From positions 310,045-374,044 of the forward strand of contig NZ_JABVED010000005.1 of assembly GCF_014323725.1 (NCBI RefSeq): 64,000 bases of DNA, read 5' to 3'. This DNA comes from Actinokineospora xionganensis. Lineage in GTDB: Bacteria; Actinomycetota; Actinomycetes; Mycobacteriales; Pseudonocardiaceae. Both the position numbers and the translations under genes were made by a program. Below the pieces are notes generated by a model, which had not been told where the DNA came from, searched no databases, and saw only the letters and a list, made by a program, of their open reading frames with translations. This document shows positions 48,498 to 56,821 of this stretch, piece after piece (position 1 is the stretch's first letter; each line of letters opens with the position of its first letter).

Positions 48498-50089
48498 GCG
48501 CGTTGCCGCTGCCGCCGCCCGTGCCCGAGCGTGCGACCACCGCGGACCGGCTGGCCGAGTTCCACCGGATGCGCGAGGAGACCCGCAGACCCGGATCCCA
48601 GCGGGCGGCGAGCAGGCAACACGTGCTGGGCAAGTTCACCGCCCGCGAACGGATCACCATGCTCCTTGACGATGAGTCCTTCGTCGAGACCGATCCACTG
48701 GCCCGGCATCGATCGACCGCGTTCGGCATGGACCGGCGGCGCCCGGCGGGTGACGGGGTCGTCGCGGGCTTCGGCACCGTCGACGGCCGCACCGTCGCGG
48801 TGTTCGCCCAGGACGTCACGTCGTTCAACGGCAGCGTCGGCGAGGTGTTCGGGGTCAAGGTCGGCAAGGTCCTCGACATGGCGATGCGGGTGGGCTGCCC
48901 GGTCGTCGGGCTCTACGACTCCAGCGGCGCCCGCCTGCAGGAAGGCGTGTTGTCGCTGGCCGCCTTCGGCCAAGTCGCTCGACGCGTGGTCACCGCGTCC
49001 GGGGTGATCCCGCAGATCTCGGTGATCATGGGCGTCTGCGCGGGCGGCGCGGTCTACACCCCGGCGGCCACCGATTTCGTGGTGATGGTCGACCGCACAT
49101 CGCACATGTTCGTCACCGGACCCGACGTGATCCGCTCGGTCACCGGCGAGACCGTCGGCATGGAGGACCTGGGCGGCGCGTCCCTGCACGCGGGCCGCAC
49201 CGGCAACGCCCACTACGTCGCGACCGACGAGGCCGACGCGATCGACTACGTCAAGGACCTGCTGTCATTCATGCCGTCCAACAACCTCGACGAGCCACCG
49301 AGGCACACGCTGGTCGCCGACCTTCGCCTGTCCGAACAGGACAGCGAACTGGACGCGATCATCCCTGACGCCGCCGAACACGGCTACGACATCGTCGACG
49401 TGGTCACCCGCATCGTCGATGACGGCGATCTTCTGCAGGTGCACGCCCGCTTCGCCCGCAACATCGTGTGCGGATTCGCGCACATCGAGGGCTCCCCGGT
49501 CGGGGTGGTCGCCAACCAGCCCAACCATCTCGCGGGTGCCCTGGACATCGACGCGGCCGAGAAGGCGGCACGATTCGTCCGCTTCTGCGACGCCTTCGGG
49601 TTGCCCCTGCTGACTTTCGTCGACGTACCCGGATTTCTGCCGGGGACCGACCAGGAACACGCTGGGATCATCCGGCGCGGCGCGAAACTGGGGTTCGCCT
49701 ACATCGAGGCGACGGTGCCGAAGGTCACGGTGATCACACGCAAGGCGTTCGGCGGCGGGTATGCGGTGATGGCGTCCAAGGAGTTCGGTGCTGACGTGTG
49801 TGTGGCTTGGCCGACCGCGGAGATCGGGGTGATCGGGTCGCGGGGCGGGGTGAACCTGTTGTTCCACAGCGAAATCCGGGACGCACCTGACCCGGTGTCG
49901 GCCCGACGGGAGTACGCGGAGCTGTATCACGACACTTTGATCAGCCCGTACGTGGCGGCGGAGCGTGGATGTATAGACGATGTGATCGCGCCCTCGGAAA
50001 CGCGGGGGACGATTGTGCGGGCGTTGCGGGCTCTGCGAAGCAAACGAGTGATCACACCGCCCCGAAAGCACAGCAACATCCCCCTGTGA
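48494..50089 (+). CDS. Acyl-CoA carboxylase carboxyltransferase (beta) subunit, copy 2
   Basis: The 531-residue PccB-like protein has LYDSSGARLQEGVLSLAAFG, CAGGAVYTPAATD, VDVPGFLPGTDQEHAGIIRRGAKLG and KAFGGGYAVMASK. Unlike copy 1 it keeps the full N-terminal arm (RMREETRRPGSQ, GKFTARERITMLLDD). It ends the NRPS-PKS operon, and copy 1 lies in the KAS III-facing operon, so two extender-supply enzymes serve the cluster. ATG 48494 overlaps the reductase stop. It likely makes the extender unit for the PKS acyltransferase; substrate choice (malonyl or alkylmalonyl) is not readable here. Confidence 0.9.
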   Translation: MSALPLPPPVPERATTADRLAEFHRMREETRRPGSQRAASRQHVLGKFTARERITMLLDDESFVETDPLARHRSTAFGMDRRRPAGDGVVAGFGTVDGRTVAVFAQDVTSFNGSVGEVFGVKVGKVLDMAMRVGCPVVGLYDSSGARLQEGVLSLAAFGQVARRVVTASGVIPQISVIMGVCAGGAVYTPAATDFVVMVDRTSHMFVTGPDVIRSVTGETVGMEDLGGASLHAGRTGNAHYVATDEADAIDYVKDLLSFMPSNNLDEPPRHTLVADLRLSEQDSELDAIIPDAAEHGYDIVDVVTRIVDDGDLLQVHARFARNIVCGFAHIEGSPVGVVANQPNHLAGALDIDAAEKAARFVRFCDAFGLPLLTFVDVPGFLPGTDQEHAGIIRRGAKLGFAYIEATVPKVTVITRKAFGGGYAVMASKEFGADVCVAWPTAEIGVIGSRGGVNLLFHSEIRDAPDPVSARREYAELYHDTLISPYVAAERGCIDDVIAPSETRGTIVRALRALRSKRVITPPRKHSNIPL

Positions 50090-50185
50090 CTGCTCCTTCC
50101 GTTCTGTCCGCCGATCCAACCGTTCGTCGACCCGATCACCCACCGAACGTGACGGGTCGAGCCCGAACAGGTGCCCCACGCACCA

Positions 50186-50266
50186 ATCGTGCGGTCCCGC
50201 CCCCAACGCGCGACCGCGCGTCGCGTGACCACGCGACGTGCGGTCACGCGACCACGCGATGATGCG
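50186..50266. repeat. CG-rich short repeats and hairpin between convergent genes
   Basis: The 182-bp gap between carboxyltransferase copy 2 and the LAL gene has no gene. Its second half is a run of CGCGACC/CGTGACC-type words. CGTGACC (50224-50230) and GGTCACG (50242-50248) form a 7-bp hairpin with an 11-base loop that could act as a weak bidirectional terminator. Confidence 0.45.
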
Positions 50267-50271
50267 TCGAG

Positions 50272-53130
50272 TCAGACCGTGAGCGACCTGGCCTGGTGAT
50301 CGCTGACGTGAGCGGCCACTCCCGCCCGATTGCCCACGCCGAGCTTGGCGAAGACGTTCGTCAGATGCATCTCCACCGTCTTCTCAGCGATATGCAGCTT
50401 CCGCGCGATCTGCCGATTGGTCAGCCCGTCGCGCACCAGGTCGGCGATCTGTTGTTCCCGCCGGGTCAGCACGGCCGGACGGTCGGATGCGTTCTCGGTG
50501 GCCCGCTGCCCATTCTGGGTGATCAACCTGCGCCGCTCCAGTTCGGCTCGCTTGGCCCATGGTGTGGCGCCGATGCGTTCGAGACCGGCTCGGGCCGCCC
50601 GGAGTTCGCGCTGGGCGTCGTCGCGGCGGCCTGCGTGCCACAGGGCCATGCCCAGCACCACCCGGGCACGGAGTTCGTCGAAGATCGCTCCTGTCGCGGC
50701 CAAACCTTCGACGGCGTCCTCGGCCCGAGCCAGCGCCGCGAGTGGATCGGTCGCCAGGAGCAGTTGCGCCATGGCGAGGTGGCCGAGCGCGGACCGGCCG
50801 GGGTGATCGAGCAGCATACCCGCCGAGACCGCCAGTTCCGCCCACTTGGCCGCCGCCTCCGGGTTGCCCGCCTCCAACTCGGCGCGGGTCATCAACTCGT
50901 ACCAGCTGACTCGGGAGCACGGGTTGGATCCGGGCAGGTTGGGTCCACCAGCGGCGGGCACCAAGTCGAGGCAGCCCTGGGGGTCGCCTGCGGCCAGCTT
51001 GGTCTCGGCAAGCATCCGTAGCGCCAGCAGGCTTTGCCAGCCGACGACGGCGTCGGCGTCCTGAACCATCGCGGAGGCCTCCTGTTCGGCCCGCTTGTCC
51101 GGAGTACCCAGGCCCGCGCTGGCCCACGCGAGCATCGCCTTGGCGGCGAAGAGTTGGCCCTGGCTGCCCGAGCTCTCCGCGAGATGACACGCGTTACGCG
51201 CGGCCTCGCTGGCGTCGACCAGCCTGCCGCGGGCGTGCAGCGCCAACACCTGGCCCAGCAGCAACTGGGGGAGCACCAAGCCGTTGTCGGCGCGGACGGC
51301 CCGGTCGACCGCGCGGTCGAAATGCCTTGCGGCGTCGTACCAGCGGACCAGCAGGATCTCGCTCCACCCGATCCATACGGCGGCGTCCAGACTCGCCGTG
51401 TGCTCGTCGTCGAGCATCATGTCGAGGATGGCCGTGGCCTGGGCCAGGTGCGCCGCGGCGCTCTCGCCGTTGCCCGCGGTGCCGTCCGCCTTGCCCATCA
51501 GGCCAAGGCTGGACGCCTCCAAAGCGCGGTCGCCCTCGCGGCGGGCCATGGCCAGTGCTTCGCGCGCCCACCAGCGGCACGCCATGGGATCGCCTTTGAC
51601 CAGTTCGGTGTGGGCGATCTCCAGGCGCAGCGCGGCCGACGGCGCGGAGAAATCGTCGCCGCGGGCCTCGATCTCGGCCCGCAGCACCGCGTCCGCCGAA
51701 CCGTGGGTGCCCAGCAGGCGTTCGACAGCGGCGAGCGCGGCCACCGCCTCGCCGCGCAGATCCCGCGCGTCCGGGGGTAGCAGGACCATGGCTTCGAGCA
51801 GGGTCTGGCGGCAGTCGCGCAGTCTGCCGATGGTGCCCAATGCCTTGGCCCTCGCCACCAACAGCATCGCTCGGGTGGCCATGGTGTCGTCCCGGCTGGG
51901 CAGCGCGCGCAACGCGGTGCGCAGCCAGGCCTCCGCTGCCAGCGGCTGAGTCGCGACGACAGCCTTCGCTGCCTCTGTGAGAAGCTTCACACCCTCCAGG
52001 TCGCCATGTCTGATGCCGTGCTGGACGTGCGTTGCGCGTTCGGCGGGTGTCGCCCCCCGGGCGCGCAGCACCTCGTCCGCCTTGGCGTGCAAGCTGATCC
52101 GCACGCAGAGCTCGCTGTGCTGATATACCGCGCGCCGCACCACCGGATGGCGGAAGGCGAAGCAGCGCCCGCGGTCGAGCGGACGCACGAGGTCGCGGCC
52201 GATGAGCTCGTCGATGCCCGCCAGCACGTCGGATTCCGGCAGGTCTACGACCGCGGTGAGCAGGTCGAGGTCGAAGTCGTCGCCGATCACGGCTCCCGCG
52301 TCGGCTGTCGCCTTGGCCTCGGCGCTGATGCCGTCGAACTCGGCGATGAATCCCGCGCTGTCGTCGTAGGCGACCCGGTGCGCGCCGCGGATCGGGTCGT
52401 TCTGCCACTTCACGGTGCGCGCGGACAGCAGCGCGTGCAGGTAGCCCGGGTTGCCGCCGCTCTCGCGGTAGAGGTTCCTGCGCCACACGGTGGTGCCCTG
52501 GTCGGCGAGCATGCGGTGCATGTCCCGCTCGGTCAGTGGTCCTAAGTGGACCTGGGTGATCGGCAGGTGCCGCGAGCGGTCCTGGATCGTCGACCGCAGC
52601 CCGGCGCTGGTCTGCCGGTCGCGAAAGCAGAGCACGAACAGCACCGGCGCCGACGGCGGCTTGCGCAGCATCGCGCCGAGCATCCGCAGCGCGGCTGGGG
52701 AAGCCAGGTGGCAGTCGTCGAGGATCACCACGAGGGCGCCGCCCGCCAGTCGGGTGAGCAGTGCGCGCACGCCGCGAGGGTCGACGGCGTCGTCGTCCTG
52801 GGTGTGATCATGGTCGTCGAGCGCGTCGCCGAGGATGCCGGCCGGGCCGGTTGCCGTGCCGCGGATGGCCCGGCCGGAGCGGATTACGGCCCCGTGGGAC
52901 TGGACCAGCGCGGCGAATTCGGCTAATAGCGAGGTTTTTCCGATCCCGGCATCGCCGGTCACCACCGCCAGACCGGCGGTCCGCCCCCGTTTGTCAAGTC
53001 TGCGGAATGCGCCAAATAGGTTCTCGAGTTCGTCCGAGCGGCCGATCAAGGTTGGACCGTCAACGGTATTACGGGATCTTTCACTTTCGTCGGATAATTC
53101 TGGTAGAGAATCGTCTTCTCTCCGAGCCAC
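50272..53130 (-). CDS. LuxR-family large ATP-binding regulator (LAL)
   Basis: The 952-residue regulator has an N-terminal AAA/STAND ATPase domain (about 28-330; Walker A GDAGIGKTS at 59-67, Walker B VVILDDCHLAS), a long TPR-like helical middle (about 380-860) and a C-terminal LuxR helix-turn-helix (about 885-945; LTRREQQIADLVRDGLTNRQIARKLHIAEKTVEMHLTNVF). GTG 53130 follows AAGGGGGGCAA. Codons 12 (53095-53097) and 69 (52924-52926) are TTA, so translation probably depends on the bldA tRNA. It is divergent from the diiron oxygenase; the shared promoter carries a palindrome also found before the SARP and NRPS operon. It is likely the top activator of the cluster. Confidence 0.92.
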   Translation of the reverse strand: MARREDDSLPELSDESERSRNTVDGPTLIGRSDELENLFGAFRRLDKRGRTAGLAVVTGDAGIGKTSLLAEFAALVQSHGAVIRSGRAIRGTATGPAGILGDALDDHDHTQDDDAVDPRGVRALLTRLAGGALVVILDDCHLASPAALRMLGAMLRKPPSAPVLFVLCFRDRQTSAGLRSTIQDRSRHLPITQVHLGPLTERDMHRMLADQGTTVWRRNLYRESGGNPGYLHALLSARTVKWQNDPIRGAHRVAYDDSAGFIAEFDGISAEAKATADAGAVIGDDFDLDLLTAVVDLPESDVLAGIDELIGRDLVRPLDRGRCFAFRHPVVRRAVYQHSELCVRISLHAKADEVLRARGATPAERATHVQHGIRHGDLEGVKLLTEAAKAVVATQPLAAEAWLRTALRALPSRDDTMATRAMLLVARAKALGTIGRLRDCRQTLLEAMVLLPPDARDLRGEAVAALAAVERLLGTHGSADAVLRAEIEARGDDFSAPSAALRLEIAHTELVKGDPMACRWWAREALAMARREGDRALEASSLGLMGKADGTAGNGESAAAHLAQATAILDMMLDDEHTASLDAAVWIGWSEILLVRWYDAARHFDRAVDRAVRADNGLVLPQLLLGQVLALHARGRLVDASEAARNACHLAESSGSQGQLFAAKAMLAWASAGLGTPDKRAEQEASAMVQDADAVVGWQSLLALRMLAETKLAAGDPQGCLDLVPAAGGPNLPGSNPCSRVSWYELMTRAELEAGNPEAAAKWAELAVSAGMLLDHPGRSALGHLAMAQLLLATDPLAALARAEDAVEGLAATGAIFDELRARVVLGMALWHAGRRDDAQRELRAARAGLERIGATPWAKRAELERRRLITQNGQRATENASDRPAVLTRREQQIADLVRDGLTNRQIARKLHIAEKTVEMHLTNVFAKLGVGNRAGVAAHVSDHQARSLTV

Positions 53131-53284
53131 TTGCCCCCCTTGCCCAAAAGCGTGTTCCTCGGCTGGAGCCGAGGCAGGACCAACGGGGCGACCGCCTCGG
53201 TGCGACCGCCAGCACTTCCACGGAAGCGCAATGCTGTTGGAGTGTCAAGTGTTCGCTGGGTCGCACGGCAGGGCCCGGGGGTGC

Positions 53285-53300
53285 CCAGGGTATTCCCTAG
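53285..53300. promoter_or_regulatory. Candidate LAL operator in the LAL / diiron-oxygenase promoter
   Basis: CCAGGGTATTCCCTAG is an imperfect palindrome 75 bp before the diiron start and 155 bp before the LAL start. It matches ACAGGGGATTCCCCAG at 31744-31759 in 13 of 16 positions. From memory it also resembles the CTVGGGAWWTCCCBAG box of the LuxR-type regulator PimM. A CCCGGGGG stretch lies 3 bp away (53274-53281); the same word flanks the 31.7-kb copy. Confidence 0.6.
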
Positions 53301-53374
53301 TGTCGCCAGGGGCCTACTGCGGCAAGACTTGCGGACGTCCAGCTCGGCGCTACGAAAATCCGTGGAGGAGTAAG

Positions 53375-54478
53375 TTGAGCACACGCATGTACGCGTTGCC
53401 GGTCGAGCAGACGCAGTGGCATGTTCCTGGGGGCAGCACGACGGTTTTCGACTGGGAGTACGACGAGGGTCGGGATCGTTTACTCGGTCTTTACGAAAAG
53501 GGCAAACAAAAGCAGTGGGATGCCGCCGAACGTCTCGACTGGACAATTGAGGTCGACGTCAACGACCCCATGGGCGTGCCTGAGCAGAGCATCGCGATCT
53601 ACGGGTCCCAGGTGTGGGACTCGATGGGCGCCAAGGACCGCGGCATGGTCCGCCACCACCTGGCCTCGTGGCAGTTCTCCCAGTTCCTGCACGGTGAGCA
53701 GGGCGCGCTGATCTGCTCGTCGAAGATCGTGCACACCGTCCCCGGCCTGGACGCGAAGTTCTACGCCGCGACGCAGGTCATGGACGAGGCGCGCCATGTC
53801 GAGGTCTATTCCCGCTATCTGCGCGAGAAGTTGAAGCTGGCCTACCCGATCAATCCCGGCCTCAAGGCGCTGCTCAACGACGTGATCTCCGACCCGCGGT
53901 GGGATATGACCTACCTCGGAATGCAGGTGCTCATCGAGGGATTGGCGCTGGCGGCGTTCGCGCTGATCCGCGACATCGCCACCGAGCCGCTGGCCAAGAC
54001 GCTCAACGCCTACGTCATGCAGGACGAAGCCCGGCACGTCGCCTTCGGCAGGCTCGCGCTGCGCGACTACTACCCGCAGCTGACCCAGGCCGAGCGCGAC
54101 GAGCGCGAGGAGTTCTGCATCGAGGCGTGTTACCTGATGCGGCAGCGGTTCCTCGGCGAGGAGGTCTGGCGCAACCTCGACATCGACGCGGACGAGTGCA
54201 TCGAGTACATGCGCAACTCCGAGCACTTCAAGCGGTTCCAGAGCCACCTGTTCTCTCGGATCGTGCCGACCCTGAGCGACATCGGGCTGTTCGGCGACCG
54301 CATGCGCCAGACGTTCGCCGACATCGGTGTCATCGGCTACGAGACCACCGATATCGACTCGCTGATGGAGCAGGACGAGAAGATCGCCGAGGATCTCGAC
54401 CACGCGCGCATCGTGCAGGTGGAACAGGCGATCACGCTCGGCGGGCTCGAGCCTGGCCAGGAAACGACTGTCCGGTAA
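53375..54478 (+). CDS. Ferritin-like diiron oxygenase
   Basis: The 367-residue protein has a four-helix diiron site: E108 (HGEQGA), E138-x2-H141 (DEARHVEVY), E189 (IEGLAL) and E218-x2-H221 (DEARHVAFG), the complete 4-Glu/2-His set. Related proteins carry out hydroxylation, N-oxygenation, desaturation or R2-like oxidation. TTG 53375 is favoured because GGAGGAG lies 4 bp upstream; ATG 53387 is too far. Codon 36 is TTA (53480-53482). It is monocistronic, divergent from the LAL gene and followed by a hairpin. It probably oxidises the peptide, an amino acid precursor or a carrier-bound intermediate. Confidence 0.85.
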   Translation: MSTRMYALPVEQTQWHVPGGSTTVFDWEYDEGRDRLLGLYEKGKQKQWDAAERLDWTIEVDVNDPMGVPEQSIAIYGSQVWDSMGAKDRGMVRHHLASWQFSQFLHGEQGALICSSKIVHTVPGLDAKFYAATQVMDEARHVEVYSRYLREKLKLAYPINPGLKALLNDVISDPRWDMTYLGMQVLIEGLALAAFALIRDIATEPLAKTLNAYVMQDEARHVAFGRLALRDYYPQLTQAERDEREEFCIEACYLMRQRFLGEEVWRNLDIDADECIEYMRNSEHFKRFQSHLFSRIVPTLSDIGLFGDRMRQTFADIGVIGYETTDIDSLMEQDEKIAEDLDHARIVQVEQAITLGGLEPGQETTVR

Positions 54479-54499
54479 GGGTTTCACGTCATCAGACCT

Positions 54500-54535
54500 G
54501 AAGGGCGTCACGCACCCCCCGACGTGGCGCCTTTC
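54500..54535 (+). terminator. Terminator hairpin after the diiron gene
   Basis: GAAGGGCGTCACG (54500-54512) pairs with CGTGGCGCCTTTC (54523-54535) over 13 positions with two G-T wobbles and a 10-base loop, 22 bp after the stop. Confidence 0.65.
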
Positions 54536-54601
54536 GGCCTGCCCTGGGCGGGCCGGCGATGCGTCCGAACGGGTGAGAGTGACTTCGTCGATCAAAATTA
54601 A

Positions 54602-54611
54602 CGACCGGTCG
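54602..54611. promoter_or_regulatory. Candidate TetR operator
   Basis: CGACCGGTCG is a perfect 10-bp palindrome 27 bp before the TetR start, within an AT-richer promoter stretch (CAAAATTAA). Autoregulation of tetR-mfs through it is plausible. Confidence 0.4.
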
Positions 54612-54637
54612 GCCGGATTGTTGCTACGGTCCGTGTC

Positions 54638-55276
54638 GTGACGTTTACCGCAGATGGCAGGCTCGTCCGGGGCGACCGCACCCGGGCGGCGGTCTTGGAC
54701 ACGGCGGTCGCGCTGGCGACCGAGGCCGGGCTCGGCGGGCTGACCCTCGCCCAGCTCGCCGATCGGCTGGGCGTCAGCAAGTCCGGCCTGTTCGCCCACT
54801 GGCGCAGCAAGGAAGACCTCCAGCTGGCCACCATCGAACGGGCCAGGATGAGCTTCAAGGAACGTGTCGTCGCCGTGGCGCTGTCACGGCCCGCAGGGGT
54901 CGGCAGGCTGTGGGCGTTGCACGAGGCGCGGCTGGACTACCTCGCCGACGACGAGCTGCCCGGCGGGTGCTTCTTCGTCAACGCGCAGTTCGAGTACGAC
55001 GCCAGGACGGGCCCGGTGCGCGACCGGCTCGCCGAGGTCCTCGAGGAGTGGCTTGCCCTCATCGGCAGGCTCGCCGACGAGGGGGTCGCCGTCGGCGATC
55101 TGCGTCCCGATCTCGACACCCGCCAGCTCGCGTTCGAGATCAACGCGGTGGGCGTGGCGACGGTGTACCAGTCGCGGCTGCTGCCCGGTTCGTCGGCGAT
55201 GACACTGGCGAGGACCGCGGTGCTCACCCGGCTGCGGGCGGTCTGCACCGACCCCGCCCTACTGCCCGCGGACTGA
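54638..55276 (+). CDS. TetR-family repressor
   Basis: The 212-residue protein has an N-terminal helix-turn-helix (about 15-60; AVLDTAVALATEAGLGGLTLAQLADRLGVSKSGLFAHWRSKEDL) and a C-terminal ligand-binding domain with LPGGCFFVNAQFEYDAR, as in the TetR_C_6-like group. The start is GTG 54638 with little Shine-Dalgarno, so it may be leaderless. It is followed 53 bp later by an MFS exporter, the usual repressor-pump arrangement, so the ligand may be the cluster product. Confidence 0.88.
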   Translation: MTFTADGRLVRGDRTRAAVLDTAVALATEAGLGGLTLAQLADRLGVSKSGLFAHWRSKEDLQLATIERARMSFKERVVAVALSRPAGVGRLWALHEARLDYLADDELPGGCFFVNAQFEYDARTGPVRDRLAEVLEEWLALIGRLADEGVAVGDLRPDLDTRQLAFEINAVGVATVYQSRLLPGSSAMTLARTAVLTRLRAVCTDPALLPAD

Positions 55277-55329
55277 CGTCCGCTCCTTCTCCCGTACCCA
55301 CCGTTCAACGAAAGAGAGCGGCTCTGACC

Positions 55330-56772
55330 ATGGCAGAACCCACGACGGCGCCATCGAAGTACCGGGCGATCGTGTTGACCGCCTGCGGTGGCACGTTCCT
55401 CGCCATGCTCGACTCCACTGTCACGAACTTGGCCGTGCCGGACCTGCAGCGCGCGTTCCCCAGCGCGTCGGTTCCGGACCTGTCGTGGGTCATCAGCGGC
55501 TACGCGGTCATGTTCGCCGCGCTGCTCGCCCCCGCGGGCCGCCTCGCCGACGCGTTGGGCAGGCGCAAGGTCTTCGCCGTCGGCGTCGGTCTGTTTACCC
55601 TCGCCTCGCTGCTGTGCGCGCTGGCGCCCTCCCTGCCGACACTGGTGATCGCCCGATTCCTGCAGGGCGCGGGCGCCGCGGCGATGATCCCGGCGTCCCT
55701 GGCCATCCTGCTGCTCGACGGACCCGCCGAACGCAGGCCGCAGTCCATCGCCCTGTGGAGCACGGCGTCGGCTGTCGCCGCGGCGCTCGGCCCGGCCGTC
55801 GGCGGTGTGCTCGTCGAGCAGTTCGGCTGGCAGTCGGTGTTCCTGATCAACCTGCCGCTCGGCTTGATCGTCATCGCCGCGACCCTGCGCGTGGTGCCCA
55901 AGCCCGAGTCGTCGACCAGGGGCGCGCTGCCCGACATGGTCGGCACCGGCCTGGTCGCGATCGGTGTGGGCGGGCTGACTCTCGCGGTCAGCGAAGGCGC
56001 CAGTTGGGGCTGGCTCGACGTGCGCACCCTGGCGAGCGCGGTCATCGGTGTCGCCGCGCTGGCGTTCGCCGTGTTCCGCTCACGCAGCCACCCGACTCCC
56101 GCGATCGAGACTTCGCTGTGGGGCAACCGGACTTTCGCCGCGACCAACATCGTCTCGCTGTTCTACGGCATGGCCCAGTACGCCTGGATGCTCGGCAGTG
56201 TCCTGTACCTCACCGAGATCTGGGGCTACGGCGAACTGCTCGCGGGCGTCGCCAACACCCCCGGTGCCTTCGCCGCCTCCGTCGCGGCGCTGGGCCTGGC
56301 CCGCGTCGCGGGCAAGATCGGCGGCCCACGTACCGCGGTCATCGGCGGCCTGATCGCCTTCACCGCCTGTGGCCTCTGGTTCACCTTCGGCCTCATCGAC
56401 CACGCCGCGTTCCTCACCTTCTGGCTGCCCGCGGCGCTCTTGGCGGGTGCGGGCATGGGCGCGGCCACCATGGGGACCTCGGCAGCGGCGGCGATGTCCG
56501 CCCCGCCCACCCGGTTCGCCAGCTCCAGCGGTCTCAACACGACGGCCCGCCAGTTCGGCGGCGCACTCGGTATCGCGATGATGGCGGTGGTGCTGCAGCA
56601 GAGCACCGGCATCGACGGGACCCGCGACGTCGACGCCTACAGCAACATGTTCCTGTTCTGCACCCTGATGATGATCGCGGCCCTGGTCGTCGCGGTCGGC
56701 TGGTTGAAGTTCCCCGCTCCGGCCGCCGCTCCCACCACAGATGTTCCGGCGGCGGCCAAGGCCAAGGGATAG
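55330..56772 (+). CDS. MFS drug exporter (DHA2, 14-helix type)
   Basis: The 480-residue membrane protein has about 14 hydrophobic segments and DHA2 family motifs: LDSTVTNLAVPDLQ (motif D1), GRLADALGRRKVF (motif A) and the antiporter motif C region LGPAVGGVL. Proton-driven export of the cluster product or of another drug is expected. ATG 55330 is the start. It is probably co-transcribed with the TetR gene and ends at a strong hairpin, which marks the right edge of the cluster. Confidence 0.92.
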   Translation: MAEPTTAPSKYRAIVLTACGGTFLAMLDSTVTNLAVPDLQRAFPSASVPDLSWVISGYAVMFAALLAPAGRLADALGRRKVFAVGVGLFTLASLLCALAPSLPTLVIARFLQGAGAAAMIPASLAILLLDGPAERRPQSIALWSTASAVAAALGPAVGGVLVEQFGWQSVFLINLPLGLIVIAATLRVVPKPESSTRGALPDMVGTGLVAIGVGGLTLAVSEGASWGWLDVRTLASAVIGVAALAFAVFRSRSHPTPAIETSLWGNRTFAATNIVSLFYGMAQYAWMLGSVLYLTEIWGYGELLAGVANTPGAFAASVAALGLARVAGKIGGPRTAVIGGLIAFTACGLWFTFGLIDHAAFLTFWLPAALLAGAGMGAATMGTSAAAAMSAPPTRFASSSGLNTTARQFGGALGIAMMAVVLQQSTGIDGTRDVDAYSNMFLFCTLMMIAALVVAVGWLKFPAPAAAPTTDVPAAAKAKG

Positions 56773-56780
56773 GCGCGCTC

Positions 56781-56814
56781 CACCGGGCAGTCCGTTGCGA
56801 CGGACTGCCCGGTG
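56781..56814. terminator. Bidirectional terminator hairpin after the MFS gene
   Basis: CACCGGGCAGTCCG (56781-56794) pairs perfectly with CGGACTGCCCGGTG (56801-56814) over 14 bp with a 6-base loop, in the 49-bp gap between convergent genes. Confidence 0.85.
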
Positions 56815-56821
56815 TGTGCGT

